From Thunnus maccoyii (taxonomy: Eukaryota > Chordata > Actinopteri > Scombriformes > Scombridae): 64,000 bases of DNA. Shown one piece after another: positions 33,351 through 52,098 of this stretch. The stretch is from NCBI RefSeq assembly GCF_910596095.1, contig NC_056550.1, positions 6,844,501-6,908,500 of the forward strand, read 5' to 3'. Position numbers and translations under genes: made by a program. The notes beneath the pieces are model-generated. The model saw only the letters and a list, made by a program, of their open reading frames with translations, searched no databases and was not told where the DNA came from. How positions within the stretch are numbered: position 1 is the first letter of the stretch; every line of letters starts with the position of its first letter.

Positions 33351-35637
33351 ATAAAGTTAAAGATCCCCTCCAGACATGTTTTAAGATGTATGTAAAATAC
33401 TCTACTTTGAATAATGATTTGTGTCTGTCTGTGTCCACAAAAAATCTAATAAAATACTAAATAAACTTTACTAAGAGAATTGAGAGGATTGTCATCCAAC
33501 TGTAGACCCTTTTCACAGCAGATATTTTGACTTATCAAAGCAGGAAAAGCACAGGTGGAATAATTGATGAAGGCTGCATCCCATTTAGGTGATCCAGTTA
33601 CAGGTATGCAGGTAGGTAAAGGCTCAGGTATTACTCGTCATGTTCACTCACTAACATGACTTACTGGGACAATTAATGGAATGGAGCAATCGTTAATGTT
33701 ATTATTTACACGTGTGCTTTTTCTGCTTTGAAAGGTCAAAATGTCTGCTTTGAAAAGGGTCTTCTATCAATTTCTTATCCGAACTATGGACAAACATACT
33801 AATGTGTTCTTAAATGGATTGATATTAAAATATTTACATATATTTTCTGCAACTTGTGGGATTTTTACATTTTAAAAAAGCCCTTTTATGTTTCCCACAA
33901 CAGTAACTTAGAGGGAGAGTACAGGGTTTATGAGATGGATCTGTGTGTGTTTAAACTCACAATCATATTTTGCAATTTTCTGTTTCATCCTATGCCATAC
34001 ACTCAGAGCTGTATGGGGATGATCAATATTCAGTGTAAGCCTCACTGAAGTCCCTGAGTGAGGTCAAACCTTTGTGTTTATCTGGTGCGATGTATGAATA
34101 CTGTGTCAGGGGTCCTTGTCAAATATTGTTGCTGTCATGAATCATATCTGAGGCTTGTCAGTCCTTAAGATTCATTTTGGACACTCTTCCAACACATCTT
34201 GATGCTTTGTTTTTATTTACAAGTGTCAGTCTGAATTTGAGCCATTGGCCCCAGAAAACCAGGGGAGAGAATTATGGAAAATAAGACAACAGAAATATAT
34301 AGAAATATTATTTTTCATCGCTGTGGCTGACTGATCTGCAGTGCCTGTATGCATGAATCAGAAATCAGATATAGGATGGCCTTTTGGAGTAGGTAAATAC
34401 ATTTTATAGTACATCAAGTAAATTGACATTTTGATTTATCCTGTGTTGTGTGTTAATGATTGGATGGGACCTGACGTCATGCTGCTTTGCCTCATACGTC
34501 ACACAACCTCGCCCCCTCAGGTTTGCCCACATCCTCTCCAATAATCTGCGGGAAGGCAAACATCCTGTGAGATGAGTGATTCTGCAGACAGACTCACTTT
34601 ACTAATCAGCAACATATTTACCTTTTGTGGAATGTTAGTTACGCATTAAGTGTCAGTGATGATCTCTGAGAGAGATCTTAACCATCACTCTGTCAGGCTG
34701 ATGTTTTAAGGTAAATGTACAACGTGTGAAGGCAACTCAGTGTAGGGGAAGTTCACGAGCAACTTAACTGATAGTGAAATATTTTTGAATACACTATAGT
34801 TGGTACATTAACTCGTTGTAAATGCTAATAATAATATAGAATTATGAAAGCACTGTCTGCATGTTTACATACACATTTCTGGATGAATTTCTGTTAGCCA
34901 TTATTTTAAAGATACTAAAAGATGTAGGTAAGCTTTCTTCTTTAGACAGCTTGGCTTTTCTCTTTTGTGAGCTGACATTTATATTTATTTGACTATTTCT
35001 GTTATAATAAATAACAATAAATACTAGAATATCTAAAAACACTCAACTAATAAATGTGATCAAGATTTTAATCTGAAATAAGACACAAAATTAAATTATT
35101 TATAAAATGTTGGCAAATGAATCGAACAAGTATAGACAGAATTATTATGAACTATTATAATTATTACATTCTTTATTTATTTTACAAAACTACAGTATGT
35201 TTACATATCATGTTGGGTACAAAACAAGTACACCATACAAAACACATAGCTATAGTTGTGCTGATACATATTCAACATTACAGTTAATTATTTATAGAAT
35301 AAAATAATATATAGATAAAATAGTAAAATGTGATATAAATATATATTTAAGAGTTCAAAAGTGAATAAATGCGTGAAAAAGGCAATTAATTTGTTCTGGG
35401 GTCTCTTCAAATTTCTATGTTTTAAGAAACTATTGCTTTTTTTCACACTGTTTCTAAGAGAAAGACAGTTAAAAAGTGGTAAGTTTTGGTAAGTTTGTGA
35501 ATTAAGAATTTTCCCAGTGAAGTAAAGAAACTAACACATATTTTAGACATGTGTCTCTGACATAGTAAATAACATCTTTGAAACTGGTGTGCTGATGAAA
35601 CATGAGACTTTAAATCAGATTAAAGTTGGTGTGAGCG
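33351..35637. other. Intergenic spacer before kri1
   Basis: Unique AT-rich sequence, especially 34800-35400. The only notable feature is a CRE-like cluster at 34472-34502. No exon was recognised. Confidence 0.5.
34472..34502 (+). promoter_or_regulatory. CRE-like cluster (palindromic CRE plus half site)
   Basis: TGACGTCA at 34472-34479, followed by TACGTCAC starting 34495, then a C-rich block. CREB/ATF sites of this type are common in promoters and enhancers. No gene starts within 1.2 kb on either strand, so this is only a candidate element. Confidence 0.35.
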
Positions 35638-35682
35638 CGCCCCCTAGAGGACGTGTATGACACGTGCACCGGAAACCACGTG
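35638..35682 (+). promoter_or_regulatory. kri1 promoter: CTCF-like motif and two E-boxes
   Basis: CGCCCCCTAGAGG at 35638-35650 fits the CTCF core with one mismatch. Two perfect CACGTG E-boxes follow at 35661-35666 and 35677-35682, 16 bp apart and about 100 bp before the kri1 start codon. CACGTG is the Myc/Max/USF site and is frequent in ribosome-biogenesis promoters. No TATA box is seen. Confidence 0.6.
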
Positions 35683-35780
35683 GTTTAGCTTTTCACATGC
35701 GTGTGTAGCAGCTGTGATGACTTCTCTCTGTTAGTGTTTTGTTTTAACAATAACGTAAAGCGATTTAGTACAGCAACAGC

Positions 35781-43009
<7,229 letters not shown>

Positions 43010-43310
43010 TAACTTCTGAGATAACTGTTGACAGCACAATTCTTTTTTTTTCCTTTTTTTTTTTTTTTAAAATGGTCTAGGAATTTAAAAACATTGAGAA
43101 TTTTGTTCTTTTCCACTGTTTTATGAACTCACATTGACCTTTTTTGATCAACTGAGGAAAAAAATTTAAAATGGCTACAAATATACTATTGAGTATACAG
43201 TTAATCAGATTATAGCCTCTATCGGGAATTGAACCTATTTCTCTTACTACATTTATATTGCATACATGTGGACTTCACAAACTGTAATAAACATGCTGTT
43301 AAAATTTGAT
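43010..43310 (+). other. kri1: kri1 3'UTR and poly(A) signal
   Basis: The stop TGA ends at 43009. AATAAA at 43286-43291 is followed by T/G-rich sequence, giving a UTR of about 0.3 kb. The spacer from there to the spc24 promoter (43310-44060) holds nothing recognisable. Confidence 0.65.
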
Positions 43311-44059
43311 CCTTGTTCATGATGACATTTCTGCCAAAGTTTGTTAAAGTAAAAAGATGCTTGATATGTAAAAATGTTGCTCTTTCATAATTCTATCGAG
43401 TAGGCCTATGTCCTAGTTTTAACCCTCATCTGCAGGCATCTTGCCTGACGTTCTTTTCCACAGTTGATTCAAAGAAATGTTTGACTCATAGATGACTTGG
43501 ATACTCCCTGGTTTGAACCAGGCGGATGAAAGCAATAGACTGGAGCAGTATATACTAACATGTGGTGGGCTAGATAGAATTTATATCAGTGATCACTGAC
43601 AGATTAAAGCACTTCACATTTGGAGCTCCTCTCATGACCCTGCTAAAGCTTCCGTTAGTTTCTGTGTAACAACACATGAATGTGAATGGATAAACACAGC
43701 ATCCTGAAAGTTAGTTCTACCTGCATGTCTGGGCCTCCCTAAACTATTTACAATTTTGGTGTTAGTGTGGTTAGATTCCCAACTACATACTGAAGTCAAA
43801 TAGATCAAATCAAATAAATTGACAATGTTTTTGGGGACATTTTCCCCCCTCTCCCCCTACCATATAAGTGGATGTTAGAACAAAATAGATATTGAATATA
43901 GATGGAAAACAAAAGGAACGGAGACAAATACAAGAAAAGCTTTTCTTTACTCATTTAAGAAAGCTGGGATATACATTATATATACTGTGTATATATATTA
44001 TGTGGTATTTGAGTTGAGCGCTACATGAACCGTCGCTCAATGACCACTCACTCCTGTAC

Positions 44060-44210
44060 GCTAGGTGGCGGTAAATACGTGAGAAGCTAGTCGGAATCCA
44101 CCAATGACCACAGAAGAAGGTTGCCAACCGCCGTTAAAAACCAAGAAGAAGAAGAACGGAAGAGGCGCGCGCTCTGGGTGAAAATTTGAATTACGAAAAG
44201 TGTACGGTAT
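44060..44210 (+). promoter_or_regulatory. spc24 promoter and predicted non-coding exon 1
   Basis: Contains CCAAT (44101-44105), a GC-rich GGCGCGCGC block (44164-44172, E2F-like) and TTTGAA (44185-44190), the CHR motif of G2/M genes. A donor at 44207 (acg|gtatgt) would close a non-coding first exon that joins the acceptor at 44899. The segment 44060-44157 resembles a common teleost repeat (ctaggtggcggta ... gttgccaaccgcc ... gaagaagaag), so part of the promoter is probably repeat-derived. Confidence 0.6.
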
Positions 44211-44916
44211 GTTGTTTTATGCTCGACTTTTACCAATAAATAGCTTATTTCTTTTATAAACATTACTCTTAACTAGTTAGATATAGAGTCGATAATATTG
44301 CTTGTAACATGTGTTGTGTGTCGGTATCATTTTTATCATAGTTTAACAGACATCAGAACCAACGTTTACACTGCGTCTATAAGTCGTTGTAAACAAAACA
44401 GCGTACTCGTACGTATTTTAGCAACACAATTGTGTTCCTCTTAACGTTAAAAGGGAAATATGGCCTTTCACTCTTTGCCCGGCTGCATTTATTTGAAGCT
44501 AAAGATACTTTTTTTAAACCAGATGTTATGAAACAAGAATATTACGATGCCTTAATTCAGTTCAAACTACAGTAGTAGAGTAACGTTAAGTATCCATCAG
44601 GAAGTCAACTCACAGAAAGCACTTTTTATATTTAAGTAACGTTACTACAAAGAACAGTTTGCTGCTTGAGTAATGTTGTAGTTTAGTAAAATTGTGAATA
44701 AATTGAAGGACCTTTACTTGTTATGGAGTATTATTACACTGTGACTGTTTTATAAATTATATTGAAGGAATTAATCTGAATATTTCCTCCACTACTGGAC
44801 AAGCAGACAGTTTGGTTATTTATTTTTGTTGATAATGATAATGTGATACCTACAATATTTTCAGTTAAATCTCTTCTGTGTCTTCTATGTGTTTTCTAGC
44901 TGCCAGTGTCACCACA

Positions 44917-47013
44917 ATGGCTCAAGGTCACAAATTTCAAGACTTGAAGGAGATGGGGGAGGCGTTGGTGGACTACATCAACAGCAGCCAACCTGACAAA
45001 CTGAGAGAAGTGATAGACGAACACCAGACCCTTTTTGATCAACACATAGAAACTAAAAAGATTGTGACGCAGATTTTAAAAGGCAAGCTTATACAATGAA
45101 TGGGGTTTGCATTCTCACTTCTCTTCTGTGATCTTCAGATGGCTGAATTATGATCTTACCATAATAACTGACCATCATGACACAAGCAGACACCCATTAA
45201 TACACTCAAAGCTTTTAGTAACTGTCCTAAAACTGCTACAAGATTAGGCTTTTCTTCTGTTGTGTGTTGTGATTACAGTCAATGTGGATCCATCGTTCTT
45301 TTCTAAATTACAATATTTCAGACATGGACCCAGTCAGTCTTATCTTCATCCTCGATGTCCTTCCAATCACTTACCATTTTGTCATCTCTATCATTGGCCT
45401 TCAATCCCAGATGTGGCTCAGATTGAAGAGAGTGCAGGCCAGAGGCTGCTGGACATGGAGGAGCAGAAGAAGCAAAGGGAGATGGAGCTCCAGAGTCTGG
45501 AGGACCAGTTGAGGCAGTGCACAGCCAAGAGCCAGATCACTGACTCAGAATTACAGTATCTTTTATATGTCTGTGTTTGGATGGTGTGAGGACTATGGTT
45601 TAGAGCTGCAACAATCAATTGATAAGTCGACAGGCAGAAAATCAATCTGTAACTATTTTCATTATTGAATAATTGTTTGAATAATTTTTTTTAAGCGAGT
45701 ATGCCAAAATTTGCTTGTTTTAGCTTCTCAGATGTGAAGATTTAATGCTTTTCTTTGTCATTCATTATAGTAAACTTGTTATCTATGGTTGTTCAGACAA
45801 AATAAGACATTTAAAGACGTCACCTTTGACTCCGGGTTGTTATAACAGGCATTTTTCACTTTTTTCTGGCATTTTATTGACAAAACGATCAATCAAATAA
45901 TCAAGATTATTATACACTTACAAAAAATCATTCACATGCCAGTAATTGCATTAAATTTTTTCCCATAAATCTCCCCAGTAGTTTTGATCTCAAAAATGAC
46001 TGAATTTGTACAAAATATTTTCTGTGTGATTTTAGCCATTATAGTTCTAAGATTAAAAAAAATCAAGACTATTAACATGACCACAAAAAAGCATCTTCAC
46101 CAAATCTTTTCAGTCAAATTTAAGAATGCATTTAACATTTTGTCCGTTAGCATCCTTAACCCTCCTCCAGGTTCCTGCAGAGAGAGTTGGAGAATCTGAG
46201 AAACACTGAACACGAGCTCGAGACTCTTCAGAACGAAGTGGATGAAGACACCACTGAGATCATCCCTTCAGCAGTGTGAGTCTCACATATTCAGTAATGA
46301 AATGTCTTCATTATTGCTACTTTCAGTCACATAAAATGAAAATGACAGTCCTTTTGATTTTGGTGTCTTACCTTTCCATCTCTGGATCCCACGAAAAAAT
46401 ACAAACGTTTTTTCCCTTCTGTTAACTGTGTTACTTACACTCAGAAAAATATTTTCTTTAAAATTGTCTGTTGGGAAAGGTGTACAGGGGCACTGTACAA
46501 TAGAGTAATGTAATAGATACTGAATGTTGTAACAATTTCCTCTACCTGTGTTTTTATTTCTAAGTTTTTTGTTTTTTTTGTGTTGTTTATAGATGTCACA
46601 AACAAAAAGATGAGTGACATTATTTTTCAGTGAATGGGATTGTTCGCATTTTGTCACCCTGTGACAGTAGCTGTGTTGTAAGTAGTTTGATGTATTTTCT
46701 GATTTGTATTAATTTTTTAATATTTCCTCAACAGATATGTCGCTCAGGTGTACTACCTGATAACCAAGATCAAGTGGGAATATGATACAGAGCCCCGCAC
46801 TTTGAAAGGAGGTACAGTTTTGTTTTCTGTTGTTATTGTGTGTGTGTGGGGGGGGGGGGTGTTAATATATCCTCAGTTTGTCAGTGGTTGTTTTCTCCTC
46901 TTGCAGTGCATTACGGTGCAGACTTGGCCACTCCCATCAACATCGATACCTCTATGCAGTCTCGGAGTGACGTAAGCGACCAGCTGTGGGGCTTCGTCAG
47001 TCCTAAATGGTAG
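44917..47013 (+). CDS. spc24: spc24, Ndc80 complex subunit
   Basis: Kinetochore protein; with Spc25 it forms the inner end of the Ndc80 complex that links microtubules to the Mis12 complex/CENP-T. Coding exons 44917-45082, 45411-45555, 46171-46275, 46735-46811 and 46907-47013 total 600 nt, encoding 199 aa (human 197). Residues about 55-130 are coiled-coil-like (LLDMEEQKKQREMELQSLED). The C-terminal RWD-type region has the conserved EVDEDTTEIIPSAVYVAQVY, KIKWEYD and a final LWGFVSPKW resembling human LWSLVDTEW. Intron 1 of the coding part must use GC as donor (45083-45084) to keep frame and homology. The start is the first ATG after the acceptor at 44899. Confidence 0.93.
45601..45915. mobile_element. 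'GCTGCAAC' MITE copy 3, in spc24 intron
   Basis: Starts tagagctgcaacaatcaatt. The interior (agcttctcagatgtgaagat; acatttaaagacgtcacctt) matches, in reverse orientation, the other copies. The far inverted end is lost. Confidence 0.75.
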
Positions 47014-47102
47014 AGGAAGTGTGGTGGTGTCAGAAATGTTGTGTCTATGATTTCTGTCTGTCTGTTTATTGTTTTCTTTTCTTCTATACATTTATATTGT
47101 TT

Positions 47103-47108
47103 AATAAA
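47103..47108 (+). terminator. spc24: spc24 poly(A) signal
   Basis: AATAAA 90 bp after the stop codon, giving a short 3'UTR. Confidence 0.75.
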
Positions 47109-47692
47109 TTAAATTTCTCTGACCTTTTGGTTCAGTGGTTTTTCTCTTAATGTTTTTCAGCAACATGGATCCATCGGAACATCTTGTTGTTAGACAAGGC
47201 TGAGTCGGGTGTTGGCCACTAGGTGTCACTGCGAAGTTATTACGTTTTGTAAAAGCTGGCATAGACTCTGATGAGAAATTGCTGAGAGACAGACTCCTTT
47301 ATGCATTTTTATTTATTTTTTGTTATGACAACCGAGCCATCATTAAGACAACTGAAAAAAAACTCCATTCACTGAGGAAGACAGTGAGATGTGGTTGAAA
47401 GTTCTAGACGAAGTTTGTAGCTGGACTAGTCAGAAAAATGTATTAAAAATGAGTCAGAGCAAGATCGGCTCACATGCAGATGAGTTTTAGGACATTTTAA
47501 TCTTTAGTACAATTTGCTGTTGATAATGAATGAATATTGTTAATAACATTTAGTTTTGTTGTGGCGTTATTCTGTTATTGATGTCTTTAGAAATCAGCTT
47601 GTGCCAGTACGTTACTGTGTTAGGCATCTGAAAGTGAAACTACCATGTCAAACAATTAAATTAATTTCTCTAATTTGTCAAAAGAGGCCTTA

Positions 47693-48210
47693 TCAGTGGT
47701 TGAGGAAGTATTCTGATCCTTTGTGTAAAATAAAAATAGCAATACAATTTTACAATACTCCATTACAACTTGTATTCAAAATGTTAGTAAGGTGTAAGTG
47801 AAAGTAAAGACATATGATCAGCAAAATGTACTTAGTATTAAATGTAAAAGTACACACTGTGCAGCAGAATGGCTCCTCAGTGTTAAATTATATATTATAA
47901 TATTAGATTATTATCACTGATACATTAATGTAAGCAGCAATTTAATGTTGCATCTGGTTGAGATGCAGCTAATTTTAACTATATTAATATATTATTTAGA
48001 TATTCATTTAGATTAAATACTCAATGATATAACTATATTATTGAGTAGTTAATCTAAAACAATTTATTACATTTTATAAGCCAAGGATGGAGTTTGCATA
48101 TAAAATATTTGTGAAGTCAGATAAATGCAGTGGAGTAAAAAGTATATTTCTCCCTGAAATATAGTGAAGTAGAAGTATAAATAACTTAAGTACAAGCAAT
48201 TGAATAAATA
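47693..48210. mobile_element. Teleost non-autonomous repeat ('TACTTAAGTACA' type)
   Basis: Starts cagtggttgaggaagtattc, continues through atgtaaaagtacacactgtgcagc, and ends gtggagtaaaaagtatattt, then acttaagtacaag. Recalled as a common repeat in fish intergenic DNA; class unassigned. No coding capacity. Confidence 0.6.
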
Positions 48211-48244
48211 TACTTAACACTGCATAATATTGCATAGTTGTTAT

Positions 48245-48515
48245 TATGCTTCCCTGTCTCTCTCTCCCTTGCTCTTTCTTTCTCTCCTAACCCAAATGGT
48301 CAAGGCAGATGGCCGCCCACCTACAGCCCGGTTCTGCTTGAGGTTTCTTCCTGTTAAAGGGGAGTTTTTCCTTGCTGTTGTTTCCTAGTGCTTGTTCATG
48401 GGGGAATCGTTGAGTCTCTGTAAAGTAAAGAGTACGGTCTAGACCTGCTCTATGTAAAAAGTGCCCTGAGATAACTTCTGTTATGATTCGGCGCTTTATA
48501 AATAAAATTGAATTG
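48245..48515 (+). mobile_element. LINE/SINE-type 3' tail ('GGCAGATGGCCGCCCACC' family)
   Basis: Carries the strongly conserved core caaggcagatggccgcccac and gtacggtctagacctgctct, then ends in tttataaataaaattgaatt with a TTGAATTGA-like tail. This 3'-end block is shared by many teleost retroposons. Only the tail is present. Confidence 0.75.
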
Positions 48516-49740
48516 AGTTAGTAATGACGAATGAGCAAAAAAGTGGCAGAATATATCACTACTAAGAACAACATACTTGAAACTTCTATTCAGGCAGAAT
48601 GCGCATTTTCCACATTGTTTCTGCACTGCTCAACATGCCTGTTATATTATGGCTTACCCCGTTAGGCCCACTTTACCAAGAAATGAAACTTCCTCCTTCT
48701 TTGAAAAGGTATCGATGCCACAAATGTATACAACTGCAACATGGTGAGTGGTTTAGAGTGCGTAGGGTGACATACAGCATTAAGAATGCTCATTCTCACT
48801 TCTACCATCACTTGCGAGAACCACCACCAATATGTGGTTTCCTTACGGCAAACAGCTTGAACAAGACTTGTTTCTGCAGCTTTATTTCTACTTCCACCAC
48901 AGGCACATGTCATTAAGTGGTTAACAGGTGGTTTGCATGGAGCTGGGGTCTTGCAAGTTAAAGTTATCTATTCGTCTTTATTTATGCTTAAGTTTCAGTT
49001 TGTGCTGATCAGTGTTTATAACACTGTACAGTAACACTCACGCTACATTCACTGTTAAAGCTTAACTTGGTATCGACTCCTGTATTGTTAAGACTAACTC
49101 AGGATATGGTCATTTATGATATAACTTGAGATAGGCCTTATAGTGTCAGTGTTGTACGTCATTCAGTACATCATTAGTCAACCTGAATTTGTGTATGCAT
49201 TTGGGGCACAAAAAAAAGATGTCAATTTTCTAATGTTGAACTAAAGCGTCTGTGTTTGCAGAGCACTTTGTTTCAAGTCAGCAACCAAATCTTTAAGATA
49301 AATTCACAATTTTTTTGTCTCAATATGTGGAATATATAACATATCTTCAAAGTGTTTAATGTAATTTACATCATTTGGATTTTCTTCTTTCTCAGTATGT
49401 GCTGTCCTGTAGTTTATCATATTGTGTATTATATGTATTAGTGAGTGCTACATGTAAACATTTAGTCAAGCAGTAAGACATGGGAAGGATGTCGATCAGT
49501 GAGAGATCTTAAACTGTCTAGACATTAACCAATCAACAAAATAACCTTCCTGACAACTGGATCAGGTGATTCATTCTCAGAGTAAAGAATATACCAACCT
49601 AAATGTAAACAATCATTCACATCTGTTTATTCAGTGCACATATAAAACTGACATAACTTAAGTGAGGTTTTTACAATACAAAATGCATTTCTGATAAGTC
49701 CAGAAAAGGCTATATATATATTTACAAGGTATAATAAAAA
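48516..49740. other. Intergenic spacer between spc24 and the S1P receptor
   Basis: No gene or repeat recognised. The right end approaches the probable 3' end of the minus-strand receptor transcript. Confidence 0.5.
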
Positions 49741-49752
49741 TCAGTAAATAGA

Positions 49753-50889
49753 TTTATTTTCTCTTTACATTTATGTACAAGATCAAAATTGTTAAAACGT
49801 CAATTTTTGTTCCACTGTTACCACAATGAAATTCCCCTGAACACTGAAGCCCACATACTTTGTTATACAGGCTCTGACAGATTTCTTTCATGTGGGACGA
49901 GATTATATCTGCTCTTTCGCTAGAAATCTATCATTTCATGGTTTTAAGATGAACTTTCTCCAACAAAAAAGTTCTTAAGTCTCTTGTTTTTGTCCACATG
50001 CTTTAGCATATCACAGGGATATTCCAGTCCCTTAAATCAAACCTCCACTGTCAGCTTTATTGCTTTTAGTCATTCATCAAATGCTGCTACATATGTTGAA
50101 AGGACCTCCAAAGCTGCAAACCAACCAGCACAACCCTCCATATGACGTCTTCAGTGCGTCTCCAGGCCGCTGAGCCTCTGATCTTGGTCGAGGGGGACCT
50201 CTACCCAACGTTGCTGCTGACCAAAACTCAGATGGCAGAAATTACATGGTTTTGGCAGCAGAACTTGGGTGTGGATGCTCCATGTTTGTAACAACATATC
50301 ATTATATGCTACACAGGAGGGAGAGGAGATAAGGATAAATCTCATGCTTGGGCTTGAGCCCCAGTCTATAAGATGTACAGCATAATTGGCTGTATTTATA
50401 TGAAACATATGCACACAGTTGAACTCTTTGATTTCATCTTATGTGCAAAAGCAAACACTGAAATGATTAAATTGCATTTCTCCAAAAGGAATATCCTCTG
50501 ACAAATACTGGCCTTGGAGAGGCAAAAGCGCCATTTTTCAAACATAATGCTAGTTTTTCACAAGAAACTTCAACTATTAAGGCTTGGACATTTCTGTTTG
50601 TCATCATTACATTATTACAGAAAATATGAACAGACAATTGAAAAAGATAATAATTCACCAAAAAGGTCTTTCTACCAGTTTGGACACCTATCACATACAT
50701 TGAGCTTATTGTATTCATGAGGATTAATACCAAAACCGTGGCAGAGTGCAACAGAAAACTTCACTCCTGTCATACATGTTTGCTCGACTGAAGCAAATGT
50801 GCGACTCAGTTTAGAGAGAATCAGCCTCGACGTATCAGTGGTCCAGTTCTTAGTCTGCCCTCAGTGCAAAGTCAAAGTGGGCCCCTGTA
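49753..50889 (-). other. Probable s1pr5 3'UTR
   Basis: Lies downstream of the receptor stop on the minus strand and has no coding signal. TTTATT on the plus strand at 49753-49758 (AATAAA on minus) is a candidate poly(A) signal; others further left cannot be excluded. Confidence 0.4.
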
Positions 50890-52098
50890 TCATGTCTTAG
50901 ACATCCTGGGGTAGATGACTTTAATAGTAGAGGGCGTAAAGTTCCCGGAGGATACTGTTGTCTCCACTCCCTCCAGTCTGTGAGAGGCTGCATCAGTCTT
51001 ACTGGTGCTGCACTCCAAGAAGGGCATCCCAATCTTCTTCATGTGTCCATCTTTTGTCAGAAGGCAGTGTCTGCAGAGAAGCCTGAGGATGGCCCTCCTC
51101 ATGTCCTTGCTGGTCAGGGTGTAGATGATAGGGTTAAGAAGGGAGTTGAACATAGCGATGCCCAAGAAGTAGTCTGCCTTAAAGAGCACTTCACAGGTTT
51201 TGGCTTTACAGAAGAAGTCCAGCAGTAGGAGGATGAAGAGGGGCAGCCAACATGCGATGAAGACCCCAAGGACTATGGTGACTGTCTTCAGCAGGGCCAT
51301 GTACTTCTGGGACTTGCGGTAAAGGCCTTTTCGGTGTGGATTTGAACCGAGGCGCTGGGTGTTGGACTTGACAATGCGGAAGATGCGGACATACAGCACC
51401 ACGATGGACATGAGGATGGCACTGAAGATGGTGATGCAGAAGAGGATGTAACTCTTGGCGTAGAGCGGCAAGACTGTGGAGCACTGCTCCAGCCGTCCCA
51501 TGCAATTCCAGCCCAGGACAGGCAGGACACCCAGGAACACCGACAACACCCAACTCGCTCCGATCAGAGCAAACATCCGCCCCTGTTTGTCCCCCTGGTA
51601 CGGCTTCATCCTCACCATGGTAACATGACGCTCGATAGCGATGGCCAGCAAACTGATGACGGAGGCAGCCAGCATGATGAACACACCCCCCTCCCTCAGG
51701 AACCACAGCACCGGGGTCATGTTTAATGTGTTGGCTCCGGATGTTATGAGGTTTACCATGTAGGTGAAACCTGCGAGCAGGTCAGAGAGAGTCAAGTTGC
51801 CCAATAAATAGTACATTGGCAGATGGAATTTCTTGTTCTTCCAGATAGCCAGAAGCACCACAGCATTTTCTAAAACAATCAGCAAGCAGACCAGCAGAAA
51901 AGCTATGGCCTCTGGTTTGAGTCCTTCCTTGTACTTGTTCTCCTTCAGCTTTCCTGTGTAGTTGTAGTGCTCAATGATGACTGCATTGCTCTGGTACTCA
52001 CGAAACATCTCACGAAGCAGATTTCCTGTTGAGGGGGACGTTGGGATCGCAGATGGAGCTACACCAGTATAGGTAGCATGGAAAGTCTCTGTTGCCAT
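50890..52098 (-). CDS. s1pr5: Sphingosine-1-phosphate receptor, most like S1PR5
   Basis: Class A GPCR for sphingosine-1-phosphate at the plasma membrane; a single coding exon of 402 aa. Seven hydrophobic segments run from about residue 62 to 327. Family marks: HYNYTGKL with an N-glycosylation site (residues 44-51), the S1P headgroup pair R-E in WFLREGG (135-136), ERH in place of DRY (156-158), WNCMGRLEQCSTVLPLYAK in loop 2 (disulphide cysteines), NPIIY (322-326) and CRHC as likely palmitoylation site (342-345). GRLEQCSTVLPLYAKSYILF and the REGGVF block resemble S1PR5 most, and KRI1 is also a neighbour of S1PR5 in human. S1PR1 and S1PR2 are less likely. The N-terminus before HYNYT is 43 residues, about twice that of human S1PR5 from its first Met; Met31 could be an alternative start. 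Confidence 0.9.
   Translation of the reverse strand: MATETFHATYTGVAPSAIPTSPSTGNLLREMFREYQSNAVIIEHYNYTGKLKENKYKEGLKPEAIAFLLVCLLIVLENAVVLLAIWKNKKFHLPMYYLLGNLTLSDLLAGFTYMVNLITSGANTLNMTPVLWFLREGGVFIMLAASVISLLAIAIERHVTMVRMKPYQGDKQGRMFALIGASWVLSVFLGVLPVLGWNCMGRLEQCSTVLPLYAKSYILFCITIFSAILMSIVVLYVRIFRIVKSNTQRLGSNPHRKGLYRKSQKYMALLKTVTIVLGVFIACWLPLFILLLLDFFCKAKTCEVLFKADYFLGIAMFNSLLNPIIYTLTSKDMRRAILRLLCRHCLLTKDGHMKKIGMPFLECSTSKTDAASHRLEGVETTVSSGNFTPSTIKVIYPRMSKT

Noticed and set aside
45083-45099. spc24 exon read-through to TGA at 45097-45099 (73-aa product)
   Set aside because: It would truncate the protein before the coiled coil; GC-donor splicing gives a complete 199-aa SPC24.
51206-51706. 166-aa minus-strand frame inside the S1P receptor
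   Set aside because: Out-of-frame shadow of the receptor coding exon with no recognisable protein.
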